Origin: Chitinophaga cymbidii
Lineage (GTDB): Bacteria; Bacteroidota; Bacteroidia; Chitinophagales; Chitinophagaceae
NCBI RefSeq assembly: GCF_007992715.1
Contig: NZ_BKAU01000002.1
Span: 124,001 to 188,000, forward strand
DNA length: 64,000 bases
Direction: 5' to 3'
Positions 9,254 through 18,734 of this stretch are shown piece by piece. Position 1 is the first letter of the stretch, and each line of letters opens with the position of its first letter. The translations under genes and the position numbers were made by a program. A model generated the notes under the pieces. That model ran no database searches and was not told the DNA's origin. It saw only the letters and a list, made by a program, of their open reading frames with translations.

Positions 9254-10303
9254 ATGCCAGAACGTAGCAAATCTTATTTAAAACAGCAGTTCGGAGACGG
9301 TGAACGTCCCACTGGCGCGGACTTTGGCGACCTCATAGATTCATTTGTCACCAAGATAGATGACTCGGTGAATGTTGATGCGAACAACAACCTGAATATC
9401 CCCGGCGGCGTGAACCTTGGCAATCCCGCAACAGGCGTGCCCGGAACGATCCGTTTCAACAGCGGAAATCTCCAGGTGTTCGACGGCGGTACGTTCAATA
9501 ACGTCGGTGGCGGCGGCGGTGCGTTTCAGCCCGTGGCCGGCGGCCCGAGCGTGGCATTTAACGGCGGCAACGTGGGCATCGGCAACTTTGTGGCCGCCCC
9601 TGCTTTCCGGCTGGAAGTCACACTCGGCAACAACGCAGCGCCCGCGGACCGTGTAAAATTCGGGAATGCCGTAGTGGCGAACGGCAACGGCGCCTTTGCC
9701 ACATCCGCGCAATTCAGCCATACGGACCACAGCGGCGGCAATACCGCCTTCGCGCTGCGCCAGGGCGCCGCGGGCGATGTAGCGCTCAATGCGCCCAGTG
9801 GTCAGCCTATCGCGATCACGCACAACCGCACCACCACCCGTTTGTTCGTTGCCCCTACGGGGCCTGTGGTGATCGGTAACAACGCAACGCTGCCCGGCGC
9901 TACCAACAACCACCTCTTGCAGGTGAACGGAGACGCCGGCAAAACACTCAACGGCAATGTATGGACCGTTTTGTCCGACGTGCGTTACAAAAAGGATGTA
10001 AAGGAATTTGACGACGGGCTGGACAAGCTCATGCAGGTGCGCCCCGTTCGCTTTAAATACGACAAGCTGCCGAATGTACCCGCTGATCATGAAGAAGTAG
10101 GGATCATCGGGCAGGAGATGCAGCAGATATTTCCTTACATGATCTCCGGCGGAGAAATAAAGGATAACGAAAAAGCAAAAGACGATGTACTGATGTACAA
10201 CGGTAACGCGCTGACCTACGTGATGGTAAACGCCATACAGGAACTGGCGCAGCGCGTAAAGGAACTGGAAGCGCAACTGGAAACAGCCCGTCAAAAACAA
10301 TAA
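9254..10303 (+). CDS. tail-fibre protein with C-terminal S74 self-processing chaperone
   Basis: A 349-residue fibre-type protein. Residues 1-50 form an N-terminal attachment segment (RSKSYLKQQFGDGERPTG). Residues 50-235 are Gly/Asn-rich with repeating beta-strand units and a run of glycines near residue 90, like other trimeric fibres. The C-terminal part is an intramolecular chaperone (peptidase S74) beginning at SDVRYKKDV. By family knowledge the Ser of this motif and the Lys five residues on (here Ser241 and Lys246) perform autocleavage that releases the chaperone after the fibre trimerises. The protein ends in a coiled coil. It probably recognises the target surface. Its place between the two large baseplate genes differs from the Afp order. 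Confidence 0.85.
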   Translation: MPERSKSYLKQQFGDGERPTGADFGDLIDSFVTKIDDSVNVDANNNLNIPGGVNLGNPATGVPGTIRFNSGNLQVFDGGTFNNVGGGGGAFQPVAGGPSVAFNGGNVGIGNFVAAPAFRLEVTLGNNAAPADRVKFGNAVVANGNGAFATSAQFSHTDHSGGNTAFALRQGAAGDVALNAPSGQPIAITHNRTTTRLFVAPTGPVVIGNNATLPGATNNHLLQVNGDAGKTLNGNVWTVLSDVRYKKDVKEFDDGLDKLMQVRPVRFKYDKLPNVPADHEEVGIIGQEMQQIFPYMISGGEIKDNEKAKDDVLMYNGNALTYVMVNAIQELAQRVKELEAQLETARQKQ

Positions 10304-10307
10304 CCCC

Positions 10308-13300
10308 ATGGCCGAAGCAACCCCCATCATTGTTACGCCCCCGGCAATGAAAAGCCAGGACTTTGCTTTCCTTCGCGAAGAAGGCATGCAGTTCCTGCGC
10401 GCTGTTGCCGCAGAAAGCTGGACAGACCACAATCTCCACGACCCCGGTATTACCCTGCTGGAAGCGTTCTGTTATGCCATCACCGAAATGGGATTGCGAA
10501 GCGGCATGGATATGCGCGACCTGGTGGCCAGCGATATTTCCGGCCACCGGCAGCAGTTTTACAGCGCCGCCGAAATATTACCGGTATCACCCATTGCCCT
10601 GCGCGACTTCCGGAAAGTACTGATAGATCACCCGCTGGTGCAGAACGCCTGGCTGTTCCCCTTGAGCACAGATCCGCGCGGAAGGTACAGCGTGCTGCTC
10701 GAATTTGAAGAAGCCGCGCTGAACAGCAGCACGTACAGCATTGTCGTGCATCCGGCGGCGTTAGCGGCGGATTATAATGTGGATATTGCTTTCCCGTATT
10801 GGGATGATGCGGACGCGCGCCCCTTCAGCGAAGACGTTACGTTTACCAATGTGACCTTCGACATGAGTTCCGGCAATGAATGGAACCTCATTGAAGGCAG
10901 CGGCGCCTATTTCGCGCGCATCAATGTAGACTATCAACCACCCGTTGGTCCCGCCGCGACGGCGCTTTTATGGGTGGTGGCACAGGTCACAACGCCGATG
11001 GAAAATCCGCTGACGGAACTGCCCCTTATTCTCCCGGAAATAAGCGACGTGCTCACTTCCCTCATTGACAACGGTCCCACCGACCTCGCCCTGATGAACC
11101 GCTTCAACGACCGCGTGCGCGACGCCAATAACGCCATGCGCAGCGTACGCCGGTACCTGAAAGATTACCGGAACCTCTGCGAGGACTTCTTTGATTATAA
11201 AGCGGTGCACCTGCAGGAGATCGCGGTTTCAGCGATCATTGATGTGAACCCCGGCGTTTTGCTGGAAGACCTGCTGGCGGACATTTTCTTTAGCATAGAC
11301 CGGTTTGTGGCGCCCGTCAACCATTTTAGCAGCCTGGGCGATCTGCTGGCCAACCATTCCCCGGATAAGGTCTTTGAAGGCCCTTCCATGGATGCCGGCT
11401 TTTTGCAGGACGGCTCCCTCAGCGCCACCAGCCTCCCCGACGTACTGTACACCTCAGACATGCTGCGCCTCATCCTTCAGCAAAGGGACCAGCGCGGCAC
11501 AGACATCATCCAGCGCGAAGATGTGAGCGCCCGCAACATCGCCGCGGTGCGCAATCTCAGCCTGGCGAATTACCTGGACAACCGTCCCGTTACATCCAAT
11601 GCCCGCGACTGCCTGCACCTCGTGGAAAGCCAGCGGCACATTCCGAGGCTCAGCCTCACCAAATCCCGTATCACCTTCTTCCGCAACGGCGTGGAAGCCG
11701 GATACGATCTGCAACGTGTGATAGAGCTGGTGGAAGAGAAGAAAGCGGCAGAGTTGCTGCAGGAAGCCACCAGCTTTGAAGATATTCCGCTCCCGGTGGG
11801 CGGGCAATACGCTACCGGAGATTATTATCCCATTCAGAACGACCTGCCGCTTGTATATGGCGTGGGAGAAGCCGGCCTGCCGGAAACGGTGACGGATGAA
11901 CGAAAAGCGCTGGCTTTGCAGCTGAAAGGGTATATGTTCTTTTTTGAACAGCTGACCGCGGGACTCGCGGGACAGCTATCGAATATCAACGCCTACTTTT
12001 CTTCAGACCCCGACCTGGAGCAAACGCTTTTCCTCCCGCCGTTGTACCAGCTGCCGGACGTGGCGAAGCTGCTCCGCAGCTTTGATCCGCTGACTACCAC
12101 CTGGGACGACTTCCGGCAGGATGCGAACAACGGTTATGTGTCAGCGCTGGCGCAGTCCGGCGAAAGCCGCGAGCAGTTCCTCGCGCGCCGCAACCGTGTG
12201 CTGAACCACCTGCTCGCCGTTTTCGGGGAAGATATGTACGATACCGCCGCGCTGGCTTACCATAAAGCGTCTGTTGTGCCGGACAGCGCGGCCTTGCCGC
12301 TGAACACCCTGCTGGCGAGGCAGGCAGCGCAACGCAATACCGCATCCCGCCAGCTGATCAGGGCCAAATCCGCATTCCTGCATGATCTGCCGGTACTGAA
12401 CCGGGACCGCGCGCAGGCATATGGGAACCCGCTCTGGCGCACGGACAGGTTGCTGCAGATACAAAGCACAGCGGCAGGTTTCATATGGACGATCACGGAC
12501 GCGGAAGGAATTATTTTACTGCGCAGCGCGGCGCCTTCCCCTTCAGCCGTTGTTTGCAGAAGACAGGCCGTGGAAGCCTGTTCACTGGCTACCGTTGCCG
12601 GTAATTACGATACAAGGCCCGATGGCGCGGACCTGCGGCTGACCATCAAACGAACGCCCGCGGATACCGCTTTCATTGCCGAGAGTGAAGAACTGTTTGC
12701 CTCTCCCGCGCTGGCGGCAACGGGCATCACAGACATGGTGGAAGACATCATACAGCTCTGGACAAGCTTTGCTTTAACACCGCTGGAAGAAAGGCTGTAC
12801 CATATGCTCGGCATTGCTGTGAAGGAAAGAAGAATGGTCGTGCATAATACGACCGATTATTTCGAAGTATTTGATCAACCGCCGAATCCCCCCATCCGCA
12901 AGCGTTTCAGGCTATGGGAAGAACCATCGTTCAACGGCGATGAATTGCTGACAGGCCAGGTAGATTACACGGCTGCCACAGACCCGCTGGCCATAGCAGC
13001 AGCGCAGGCGGGCATTCAAATGGCGATCAGCCGCGGCGCGGACGTTACGAATTATGAAGTGCAGCACCCCGCGCCCAACATTTTCCAGGTGATGCTGCTG
13101 GCCGCCGATGGCACCGTGCTGGCCCGCGCGCCGCTGGACTACGCCACACGCGAGCTGGCGGGAGAAGCAATGCTGCGCATATGGACGCATATTTTCCGGC
13201 TGTTCAGCATGCAGGGATTTTATCTCGTGGAACACCTGCCATTGCATCCCGCTGTGCTCAACATGACGGAAACCCCCGATGCCTGGTCCTTCCAGATCAG

Positions 13301-13646
13301 CTTCGTGTTCCCCTCCGGCTACGCCCGCAATTTCGCCGTGGCCGGAAGCCCCCGCCAACCGGCGCAGCCGGAAGGGTGGAGAGATCCCGAATTCAGAAAG
13401 CTGGCCGAACAACAGGTCCGCAAAGCCTGTCCCGCCCACATCATGCCAAGGATATTGTGGGTAGACAGCTCGCTGCCCGGCACCCCCGTCACCAACGCGG
13501 ATGCCAGCTTTAACAACTTTGAAACACAGTACCGCGCCTGGCTCGCTGAATACCTGGTAGACGAACCGGTAGAAGCAAACATTGCGCCCCGCCGTGACCA
13601 GCTGGCTTTGGTACTCAATAATATTTATACCGCACTCGAAAGCTGA
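10308..13646 (+). CDS. second large baseplate protein (Afp12-like)
   Basis: A 1112-residue protein starting four bases after the fibre gene. Its N-terminus has the pattern seen in Afp12/Pvc12-type baseplate proteins: FLREEGMQFL, then SWTDHNLHDPGITLLEAFCYAI with a conserved HDPG turn, and MDMRDLV. The rest has no recognisable enzymatic motif. A central stretch (LKGYMFFFEQLTAG, about residue 540) matches the block these proteins share before the region that contacts the sheath. It should pair with the J-like protein to form baseplate wedges. Family membership is clear from the N-terminus, while the inner domain layout is inferred. Confidence 0.85.
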   Translation: MAEATPIIVTPPAMKSQDFAFLREEGMQFLRAVAAESWTDHNLHDPGITLLEAFCYAITEMGLRSGMDMRDLVASDISGHRQQFYSAAEILPVSPIALRDFRKVLIDHPLVQNAWLFPLSTDPRGRYSVLLEFEEAALNSSTYSIVVHPAALAADYNVDIAFPYWDDADARPFSEDVTFTNVTFDMSSGNEWNLIEGSGAYFARINVDYQPPVGPAATALLWVVAQVTTPMENPLTELPLILPEISDVLTSLIDNGPTDLALMNRFNDRVRDANNAMRSVRRYLKDYRNLCEDFFDYKAVHLQEIAVSAIIDVNPGVLLEDLLADIFFSIDRFVAPVNHFSSLGDLLANHSPDKVFEGPSMDAGFLQDGSLSATSLPDVLYTSDMLRLILQQRDQRGTDIIQREDVSARNIAAVRNLSLANYLDNRPVTSNARDCLHLVESQRHIPRLSLTKSRITFFRNGVEAGYDLQRVIELVEEKKAAELLQEATSFEDIPLPVGGQYATGDYYPIQNDLPLVYGVGEAGLPETVTDERKALALQLKGYMFFFEQLTAGLAGQLSNINAYFSSDPDLEQTLFLPPLYQLPDVAKLLRSFDPLTTTWDDFRQDANNGYVSALAQSGESREQFLARRNRVLNHLLAVFGEDMYDTAALAYHKASVVPDSAALPLNTLLARQAAQRNTASRQLIRAKSAFLHDLPVLNRDRAQAYGNPLWRTDRLLQIQSTAAGFIWTITDAEGIILLRSAAPSPSAVVCRRQAVEACSLATVAGNYDTRPDGADLRLTIKRTPADTAFIAESEELFASPALAATGITDMVEDIIQLWTSFALTPLEERLYHMLGIAVKERRMVVHNTTDYFEVFDQPPNPPIRKRFRLWEEPSFNGDELLTGQVDYTAATDPLAIAAAQAGIQMAISRGADVTNYEVQHPAPNIFQVMLLAADGTVLARAPLDYATRELAGEAMLRIWTHIFRLFSMQGFYLVEHLPLHPAVLNMTETPDAWSFQISFVFPSGYARNFAVAGSPRQPAQPEGWRDPEFRKLAEQQVRKACPAHIMPRILWVDSSLPGTPVTNADASFNNFETQYRAWLAEYLVDEPVEANIAPRRDQLALVLNNIYTALES

Positions 13647-13647
13647 A

Positions 13648-15243
13648 ATGCCGGATAGAACAACACATATCATCCAGCGGCAGGTATTTGAGCTAAGCGC
13701 CGCCAGTTCAAAGGTGAACCTTGAATGGGAGCAGCGCGCCGCGCATTATCTGCATACTATCGTCAAACCTTGCATAGAAGCCTGTTTTGATGAGCTTCCA
13801 TTGAAAGGGAAACATCTTGTTATTGAAAAACTGGAAATAGACCTCGGCATTTTTGCAACAGGAAGATTTGAAAAGGAGGCATATGGCAAGCTGAAAGAGG
13901 TGCTGGGCAGGAAGTTGCAGGAACTGGCCGGTGCGCATGAAATCATGGAACATGATCAGTATGATGATCATGCTAATGAACCGGGACCGTCTGCGCAAAG
14001 CCTTCCGGCAACAGACAAACCATCTGCTGTACGCCTTTCCGAAACAAAGGCCGTACAGCAGATACTGCTCAGTTTCCTCGCTACCGGCCGGTTTCCCTGG
14101 TGGCACAGAATGCACGGCCACCCGGAGTTCCTGGATGAACTTTTTAACCTGAACTGGCTGCGCTCCCTGCATGAACGCGGAAAGATAACACTGAAAGAAA
14201 CATTGCAAACTTCAGCGGCGGCAAGGATCAGGATCAGCAATCATTTCAGTGCGGAATGGATAGGCGGATGCCTGCAATTGCTGGACATGAAAGGGGATGA
14301 AGGATCACGGCAGCTGAAGATATTACTGCCTGCGCTGGCATCCTTCCCTGCGCTGCGGCCCTTGATCCACCAATATTTCTGGATGATGTGGATGGAATCC
14401 GCCGGCAGCATGCAACTGCCTTTATTGCTGGAAAAAACAGCGGGCGGAAGAAATGCGCTTAGCTTGAAGATTGCGGAATTGATGATAACTCTGTGCGGGC
14501 AGGATACCATATTGAAAGGACACGTTGCCGCATTGCGGGATTACCGGGACGAGACAACAGCATGGCAGGATCACGCAGCCCCAAACGCCGGACCCGAAAC
14601 GCAAAGCGCCCTGCCGGAAAGGACAGCACCATTGGAAACACCGGAGCATATAACGGAGGAAGCAAAAATGCAAGAGATAATGGCGGACATCGCCAGCCAG
14701 TCCACGCAGCGAAAATCCGCCGGTGAAAAACCAAAAGAAGAAGATGCGCTTTTTGTACAGGCCGCCGGCATGGTGCTGCTGCATCCTTTCCTGGCAACCC
14801 TCTTCCGCATAACAGGTTTGTGGGAAGATCAGCAGTGGCGCTCTGCCCAAAGCCCGTTCAGAGCACTGCAGTTATTGTCCCGGCTGGCTTTCGGCGAAAC
14901 AGGCTTGCATGAATACCGGCTCGTTTTCCTGAAGATACTCGCGGGGCTGGACCCTGAAACGCCCATTCCCGCGGAACCTCCGTTAACGGAAGAAGAAGAG
15001 AACGCCTGCCGGGAATTACTGCAGGCTGTGATCCATCACTGGAACGCTTTGCGCAATACCAGTCCGGATGGCCTGCAGGAAGGCTTCCTGCAACGGGATG
15101 GCAAGCTGCTGCCCGCGGGCGGCAAATACCTGCTGCACGTAGAACCCCTTGCGCAGGACGTGCTGCTGTCCCGCCTGCCCTGGGGATACACCGTTGTGAA
15201 GCTGCCCTGGATGAAGCAAATGCTGCATGTTACATGGATTTAA
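13648..15243 (+). CDS. eCIS tape-measure protein (Afp14-like, CIS_TMP family)
   Basis: A 531-residue protein. The ATG at 13648 is one base after the previous stop and gives the family-typical start MPDRTTHIIQRQVFELS; the longer in-frame ORF from 13582 overlaps the Afp12-like gene and is not supported. Bacteroidota eCIS tape-measure proteins begin with this HIIQRQ.FEL block and continue with LPLKGKHLVIEKLEIDLG (about residues 50-70), where the IDLG motif is common. The C-terminal part contains GMVLLHPFLATLF, another recurrent family block. In related particles this protein runs inside the tube and sets its length. A low-complexity, charged linker occupies about residues 300-365. Confidence 0.82.
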   Translation: MPDRTTHIIQRQVFELSAASSKVNLEWEQRAAHYLHTIVKPCIEACFDELPLKGKHLVIEKLEIDLGIFATGRFEKEAYGKLKEVLGRKLQELAGAHEIMEHDQYDDHANEPGPSAQSLPATDKPSAVRLSETKAVQQILLSFLATGRFPWWHRMHGHPEFLDELFNLNWLRSLHERGKITLKETLQTSAAARIRISNHFSAEWIGGCLQLLDMKGDEGSRQLKILLPALASFPALRPLIHQYFWMMWMESAGSMQLPLLLEKTAGGRNALSLKIAELMITLCGQDTILKGHVAALRDYRDETTAWQDHAAPNAGPETQSALPERTAPLETPEHITEEAKMQEIMADIASQSTQRKSAGEKPKEEDALFVQAAGMVLLHPFLATLFRITGLWEDQQWRSAQSPFRALQLLSRLAFGETGLHEYRLVFLKILAGLDPETPIPAEPPLTEEEENACRELLQAVIHHWNALRNTSPDGLQEGFLQRDGKLLPAGGKYLLHVEPLAQDVLLSRLPWGYTVVKLPWMKQMLHVTWI

Positions 15244-15263
15244 AAAAATAAAAATCAAATATC

Positions 15264-17504
15264 ATGAAGACCAAAGTCAAATGTTTATTGTTCCTGTTTG
15301 TACTGCTGGCTCCGTTGCTGACCAGCGCGCAGGCGCTGATCAATATCAATGCGGATGAGCCGCCATATCCCTTTTCCCTGCCTTTTGGCGTGAACATCCC
15401 AGCCGGTACGCCTAAAACAATTGGTGTGCAGGGCGCCGCGGCTACGGTGCTGTGGGATTATAACGACAAGCCCGCCGGCGTGCCCGGATATGTGGAAACA
15501 CCCCGGGGATTTACGGTGAAAGGTTTAACGGTGGAATTACCGGCAGACCCCGGCGCTCCCATTACCAACGCGGAAACCGTGAAGATCACCGGCACACCTA
15601 CCGCAACGGGCACCTTTTCCTTTACTCTCGTTGTGACCAATGAAGATGCCTCCGCTACCCGCAACCGCGTGATTGAAGTGACCATCAGCAGAGATTTGCA
15701 GGTGGTGCTGGTGCTGGACCGCTCCGGAAGTATGGGCCTTTCGCTGTCTACCATGACGCGCTGGGAGGCATTGAAAAATGCCGTAGGCAGCTTCGTGAAC
15801 AAATACCAGGCGCTCAACCGCCCGGCTGATCAGATCAGCCTTACCTATTTCGATACGGACGTAACGCCCGCCTCCGCCTGCTGCAACGGATTCATCCCCG
15901 TGAACGCCGGTGTGCAGAATACCATCACCACAGACCTGATGGCGAATAACCCGACAGGGTTGACGAACCTTGGCAAAGGCATCCAGGTATCGCAGACAAA
16001 ATTGTCTGACGCCAACAAAGGCCGCAGCATTGTAGTATTCACCGACGGTGAACAGAATCAGAACCCGAAAGTAAGCGACGACGGCCAGAACATCGGCGGT
16101 ACGCCCATCCCCAATACACCCGGCAGCCCCAAGATGTTCACCATTGGCCTGCATGCGCCCGGCAACCTCAACGAAATGCTGCAGAACCTCGCGGGACATA
16201 CATTCGCCACTTACAATCACTCAGAAACCGGCCTCGATCTCGATGCGGCCTTCGATGCTGTATTTGCTTCCATGCTGGCAGGTTCCAGCCCGCAGCTCAT
16301 CGCCCGTACCAATACCAAGATCACTCCCGGCGGCGGCATGCAAAAGCTGCAGGAATTCACGCTGAACAACCGTGTAGACAAGCTGCTGCTGGAATTCCGG
16401 TTCGACCGGAAGTTCGAGATCAACCAGCTGCTGCATGCGATCTACCAGATGAGGGTATTGCAGGACGGCGTGAATGTAACGTTCAGGGCTAAACCGAGTT
16501 ATTCGGGTAACTACACCAACAGTCTTCTCCTTACATATTATTTCAACAGCGGCGAATCACCGCTCAGCCCGCAGGGGAAATGGGAAGTGCTGATGTCCGA
16601 TTCCATTGCAAAAGTGAGCAGCGTACAGCTCAGCTCTTTTGCGGATGATCACTACTTCCACATGAACAGAACATTGGGTAACCTCCGCCCGAAGGTGCAG
16701 GATAAATACCCGGTAACCATGCAGCTGGACTGGCTGGGGCATGCTATCGAGAATGCAACGGTGGAAGGCGTAGTCATCGGTCCGGGCGGCGATATCGGCA
16801 ACATGCTCGGAACGAATCCGTTCACGGCCAAGCTCTCCACTGCGCAGGACGCAGGATCGCCCGGCCAGCAGAAGTTTGATCAGCTGATGGCGAACGACAG
16901 CGCCTTCCGGAATACGCTGCTGAACAAATCACAGAACACCTTTGCGCTGAATCATACATCGAACGGCAAATACGAAGGTACGTTCGACGGATTGACGGTA
17001 TCCGGTACCTACAACCTGCTCATCCGCGTCAAAGCGGTAGATTCCGCGGGCGGCACCATCGAACGTATCCATGCGGAAAGCTTTTACACCACATTCGCCG
17101 GCATCGACGCGGCCCAATCGTCCATTTCCACCACCATCAACAACGGCATCCTGGTAATGACCATCAAACCGGTTACTACCTATAAAGGCTTCCTGCTGGG
17201 CCCCGGCTACGGCAATGCGTTCTCCGTCAGCAATCCTGAAATAAAGATCGATTCAGTGCAGGATAACCAGGACGGCAGCTACGTGATCACCTTCTCCGGC
17301 AAGATAGACGCGAACACCACGCTGTCCGTCGCGGGGCAGGATATTCATACCGGCCGCCTGGAGGATGCGGGCAAGTCCGGTTCCATTATCGACAAGATCA
17401 CCGAATGGCTGAAATCACTCGGCTTGCCGGCGTGGAGCATCTGGATCATCCTCCTGATCATCCTGTTGCTCATCTGGCTGGCGGCAAGGAAAAAGAAGAA
17501 GTAA
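15264..17504 (+). CDS. membrane-anchored VWA-domain protein in the eCIS locus
   Basis: A 746-residue exported protein. An N-terminal signal peptide (Lys-rich start, hydrophobic core, cleavage near SAQA) is followed by an Ig-like region with a putative-Ig signature (GTPTATGTFSFTLVV, about 110-126) and a von Willebrand A domain whose metal site is DRSGS (Asp152, Ser154, Ser156), with a later FTDGEQN loop. Beta-sandwich-like segments fill about 350-710. A single hydrophobic helix near the end (WIILLIILLLIWLAA) and a terminal KKKK make a membrane anchor with its tail in the cytoplasm, so the bulk should face the periplasm. I know of no standard particle component with this layout. It may be a docking, sensing or release factor for the injection system; function unknown. 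Confidence 0.8.
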   Translation: MKTKVKCLLFLFVLLAPLLTSAQALININADEPPYPFSLPFGVNIPAGTPKTIGVQGAAATVLWDYNDKPAGVPGYVETPRGFTVKGLTVELPADPGAPITNAETVKITGTPTATGTFSFTLVVTNEDASATRNRVIEVTISRDLQVVLVLDRSGSMGLSLSTMTRWEALKNAVGSFVNKYQALNRPADQISLTYFDTDVTPASACCNGFIPVNAGVQNTITTDLMANNPTGLTNLGKGIQVSQTKLSDANKGRSIVVFTDGEQNQNPKVSDDGQNIGGTPIPNTPGSPKMFTIGLHAPGNLNEMLQNLAGHTFATYNHSETGLDLDAAFDAVFASMLAGSSPQLIARTNTKITPGGGMQKLQEFTLNNRVDKLLLEFRFDRKFEINQLLHAIYQMRVLQDGVNVTFRAKPSYSGNYTNSLLLTYYFNSGESPLSPQGKWEVLMSDSIAKVSSVQLSSFADDHYFHMNRTLGNLRPKVQDKYPVTMQLDWLGHAIENATVEGVVIGPGGDIGNMLGTNPFTAKLSTAQDAGSPGQQKFDQLMANDSAFRNTLLNKSQNTFALNHTSNGKYEGTFDGLTVSGTYNLLIRVKAVDSAGGTIERIHAESFYTTFAGIDAAQSSISTTINNGILVMTIKPVTTYKGFLLGPGYGNAFSVSNPEIKIDSVQDNQDGSYVITFSGKIDANTTLSVAGQDIHTGRLEDAGKSGSIIDKITEWLKSLGLPAWSIWIILLIILLLIWLAARKKKK

Positions 17505-17546
17505 TGTAGATGAAACAGGCTGCAGCTTGAAAAGAAGCTAACATCC

Positions 17547-18710
17547 ATGGAACAGACCATTCATAGAAAAAGCGCGACAGCGGAAAGCAGCTCCCGGCAA
17601 AAGAACGGCAGCTTCTTTCCGCCCGCGCATGAACATGCCGGTTTCTTCGGCAAGGCGCCTCCCGCTGTGATCCAGCGTACGGTTCACAGCGGGGAGGACC
17701 ATGCCGGCAATTACCAGTTCGATGATGCGGCCTGTACGTTGAATTATAGCCAGGACTGGTACTATCAGTTCCCTTCTTCCATGAATGCCTCACAGCAAAC
17801 GGCTTACATGACCGCGGCGGAAAACCAGGTAGAAACCGTCTGGTCGCGGAAACACAAGCTGAGAACATCTTCCGGCTGCCCCTGCAGCGCATCCGGCGTG
17901 GACGTGAACGTAAATCTCAATAATCACAACGAACCGCGCCGGGACAGGCATGGCTTTGACGTGAATGTGGAACAATCCAGCACCACCGGATTCACCAATC
18001 AGCCCACCCGCACCATCACGCTGGCGGATACGCATGATGTGCCCGTGAACATGGGTGCGCAAACGCAGCAGCGGATCGCGCATGAATTCGGGCATACGCT
18101 CGGTATTACCGATGAATATGTAGGCTGGGCAGCGCTCGGTTTCGGCCACAGCGACCGGACTTCCATCATGCATTCCGGCGATGATGTGCGCCCGCGGCAT
18201 TACCAGCATTTTGCTGATCTCATCAGCAATGAGCTGGAAGGATGCATCTACCGGCCGGAAGGATTTTCATCACGCGCCCTCGCGAACCCTGTGACGCAGT
18301 TAGGCATTACGCCGGCCATCACGTTGTCGGAAGACCCCGAATTTGTGATAGACCTGCGGCTGAGCAGAAGGATCGGCAGTTCGGACATTCTCGGGCTTGT
18401 CACACCCCGCGCGGGATTTGAAATGATGCTGAACACCGGCAGCGGCAATCTCATGTTCGGCCCCACGCTGGATTTCAGCCTGAACCGTCTTGCGCATCCG
18501 CTGTATGTGGATATCGGCACCGGCCTGCTGTACGATCCGGAAGATCCCCGCCGCCCGGAATCACTGAACATTCCGCTAAGCGCCACGGTAGGCGTGCGGT
18601 GGAGCGGCTTCAGTGCGGGTGTGAATTACACGGGCCTGATAGATGTGCTGGGAAATAGTCCGTATACCCACTTGCTGGGTGTGAACCTTCAGTTTGACCT
18701 TGACAGATAG
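17547..18710 (+). CDS. metzincin-like metalloprotease with eCIS-type leader
   Basis: A 387-residue protein without a signal peptide. The first 45 residues resemble the loading leader of Bacteroidota eCIS cargo (FFGKAPPAVIQR). The catalytic region holds HEFGHTLGITDE (His179, Glu180, His183, Asp189) and a likely Met-turn at Met208 (TSIMHSG), a metzincin-like arrangement with Asp in place of the third His. A disulfide-type CPC pair lies near residue 112. After about residue 245 the sequence becomes a beta-strand-rich region (ITPAITLSEDPEFVIDLRL, GVRWSGFSAGVNYTG) that looks like a small barrel or sandwich. It is probably packaged cargo, or a processing protease for the particle; the substrate is unknown. 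Confidence 0.75.
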   Translation: MEQTIHRKSATAESSSRQKNGSFFPPAHEHAGFFGKAPPAVIQRTVHSGEDHAGNYQFDDAACTLNYSQDWYYQFPSSMNASQQTAYMTAAENQVETVWSRKHKLRTSSGCPCSASGVDVNVNLNNHNEPRRDRHGFDVNVEQSSTTGFTNQPTRTITLADTHDVPVNMGAQTQQRIAHEFGHTLGITDEYVGWAALGFGHSDRTSIMHSGDDVRPRHYQHFADLISNELEGCIYRPEGFSSRALANPVTQLGITPAITLSEDPEFVIDLRLSRRIGSSDILGLVTPRAGFEMMLNTGSGNLMFGPTLDFSLNRLAHPLYVDIGTGLLYDPEDPRRPESLNIPLSATVGVRWSGFSAGVNYTGLIDVLGNSPYTHLLGVNLQFDLDR

Positions 18711-18734
18711 CGTTTACCTTCAAAACAGTTTTTT

